Assembly (NCBI GenBank): GCA_021798235.1
Contig: JAJZMO010000123.1
Coordinates: 1-15,466 of the forward strand
Reading direction: 5' to 3'
DNA from: Acidobacteriota bacterium
Lineage (GTDB): Bacteria; Acidobacteriota; Terriglobia; Terriglobales; Acidobacteriaceae
DNA: 15,466 nt
Positions 15,199 to 15,466 of the stretch are shown piece by piece. The notes beneath the pieces are model-generated. The model was given only the letters and a program-made list of their open reading frames with translations. It was not told the DNA's origin and did no database searches. Position numbers and translations under genes: made by a program. How positions within the stretch are numbered: the first letter of the stretch is position 1; each line of letters starts with the position of its first letter.

Positions 15199-15358
15199 GA
15201 TTCTGCTCAGGAGAACACGATGCGTTGGGGAGGACAGGCACCAGTGCCCGAGCGATTTCCAGCGCTGCGAACATCTGCGTCTCGGAGGCTCCAGCTTCAC
15301 GCATAAACTCTGTAATCTTTTCGGCAAGCAAGACCGAAATGTGGCGAGTGCCTTCCAT
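15182..15358 (-). CDS. 58-aa helical hypothetical protein
   Basis: 58 aa from the ATG at 15356-15358 (a GTG two codons earlier is also in frame). Sequence features: MEGTRHISVLLAEKITEFMR, REAGASETQMFAALEIARAL, then a short tail with one Cys. Two amphipathic helices are likely. No ribosome site; a TATACT box (15365-15370, minus strand) ends 6 bases before the ATG, which suits a leaderless transcript. Family not recognised. Its 3' end overlaps that of the 38-aa ORF by 17 bases. Confidence 0.5.
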   Translation of the reverse strand: MEGTRHISVLLAEKITEFMREAGASETQMFAALEIARALVPVLPNASCSPEQNPISEL

Positions 15359-15364
15359 GGGCAC

Positions 15365-15370
15365 AGTATA
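15365..15370 (-). promoter_or_regulatory. -10 box of the 58-aa ORF
   Basis: TATACT on the minus strand, 6 bases before the ATG at 15358; no clear -35. The remaining bases to the window end (15371-15466) show nothing I can name. Confidence 0.4.
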
Positions 15371-15466
15371 AGTCAGCCAACGATATTATTGCCCCAGTAA
15401 CATCAAGATTCCATGACACTTACAGGACGCTGCTCCGGCCACTAAAATTCGTAGGGTATAGCCCCG

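Overview
The window looks like chromosome from an acidobacterium, probably of the Terriglobales/Acidobacteriaceae group. This is an inference from gene content and style: OmpA-type outer-membrane proteins with a beta-barrel plus Ig-like domains, an ArsR/AHSA1-type SRPBCC pair, an omega-like small protein, and GC-rich genes with strongly C-ending codons beside an AT-richer accessory segment. No rRNA, tRNA or other marker is present to fix the taxonomy.

Layout. (1) 1-3391, minus strand: two tandem paralogous outer-membrane genes. The left copy runs off the window; the right copy (600 aa) is complete and carries signal peptide, barrel, two Ig-like domains and an OmpA peptidoglycan-binding domain. 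Both have the same ECF-sigma-like promoter boxes. The duplicated unit also took along the 3' end of nuoB, now a decayed relic at 1313-1435. (2) 3718-4290, minus: an intact but solitary nuoB (complex I subunit with the N2 cluster ligands). (3) 4511-8981, plus: a nitrogen-control operon with the ammonium channel amtB, PII protein glnB and PII uridylyltransferase glnD, so transporter, sensor and sensor-modifying enzyme are adjacent. (4) 9137-9974, plus: an ArsR-family repressor overlapping an SRPBCC (AHSA1-type) gene, with an 18-bp palindrome across the -10 box and start codon. (5) 9975-12444: an RNA-related neighbourhood with a cold-shock protein gene (minus) followed by its terminator, a divergent stand-alone RpoZ-like gene with a long hairpin-rich leader, and a three-gene set of two small hypothetical genes plus an RRM/RGG RNA-binding protein. 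(6) 12780-15466: an AT-richer accessory segment with an IS1595/ISXO2-type transposase, a tail-to-tail 57-aa gene, a winged-helix-like gene divergent from an XRE regulator, and a convergent pair of very small ORFs (38 and 58 aa).

What ties it together: in the nitrogen operon, GlnD is expected to uridylylate GlnB at Tyr51, and GlnB in turn should gate AmtB. The ArsR/SRPBCC pair is probably self-repressing. The csp / omega-like / RRM block may be a stress or cold-adaptation set, but that is a guess from proximity. The strongest unexpected observations are the duplication history (nuoB relic, a near-identical conversion tract, and an ECF-like promoter footprint shared by both copies) and the cluster of uncharacterised small genes beside the transposase.
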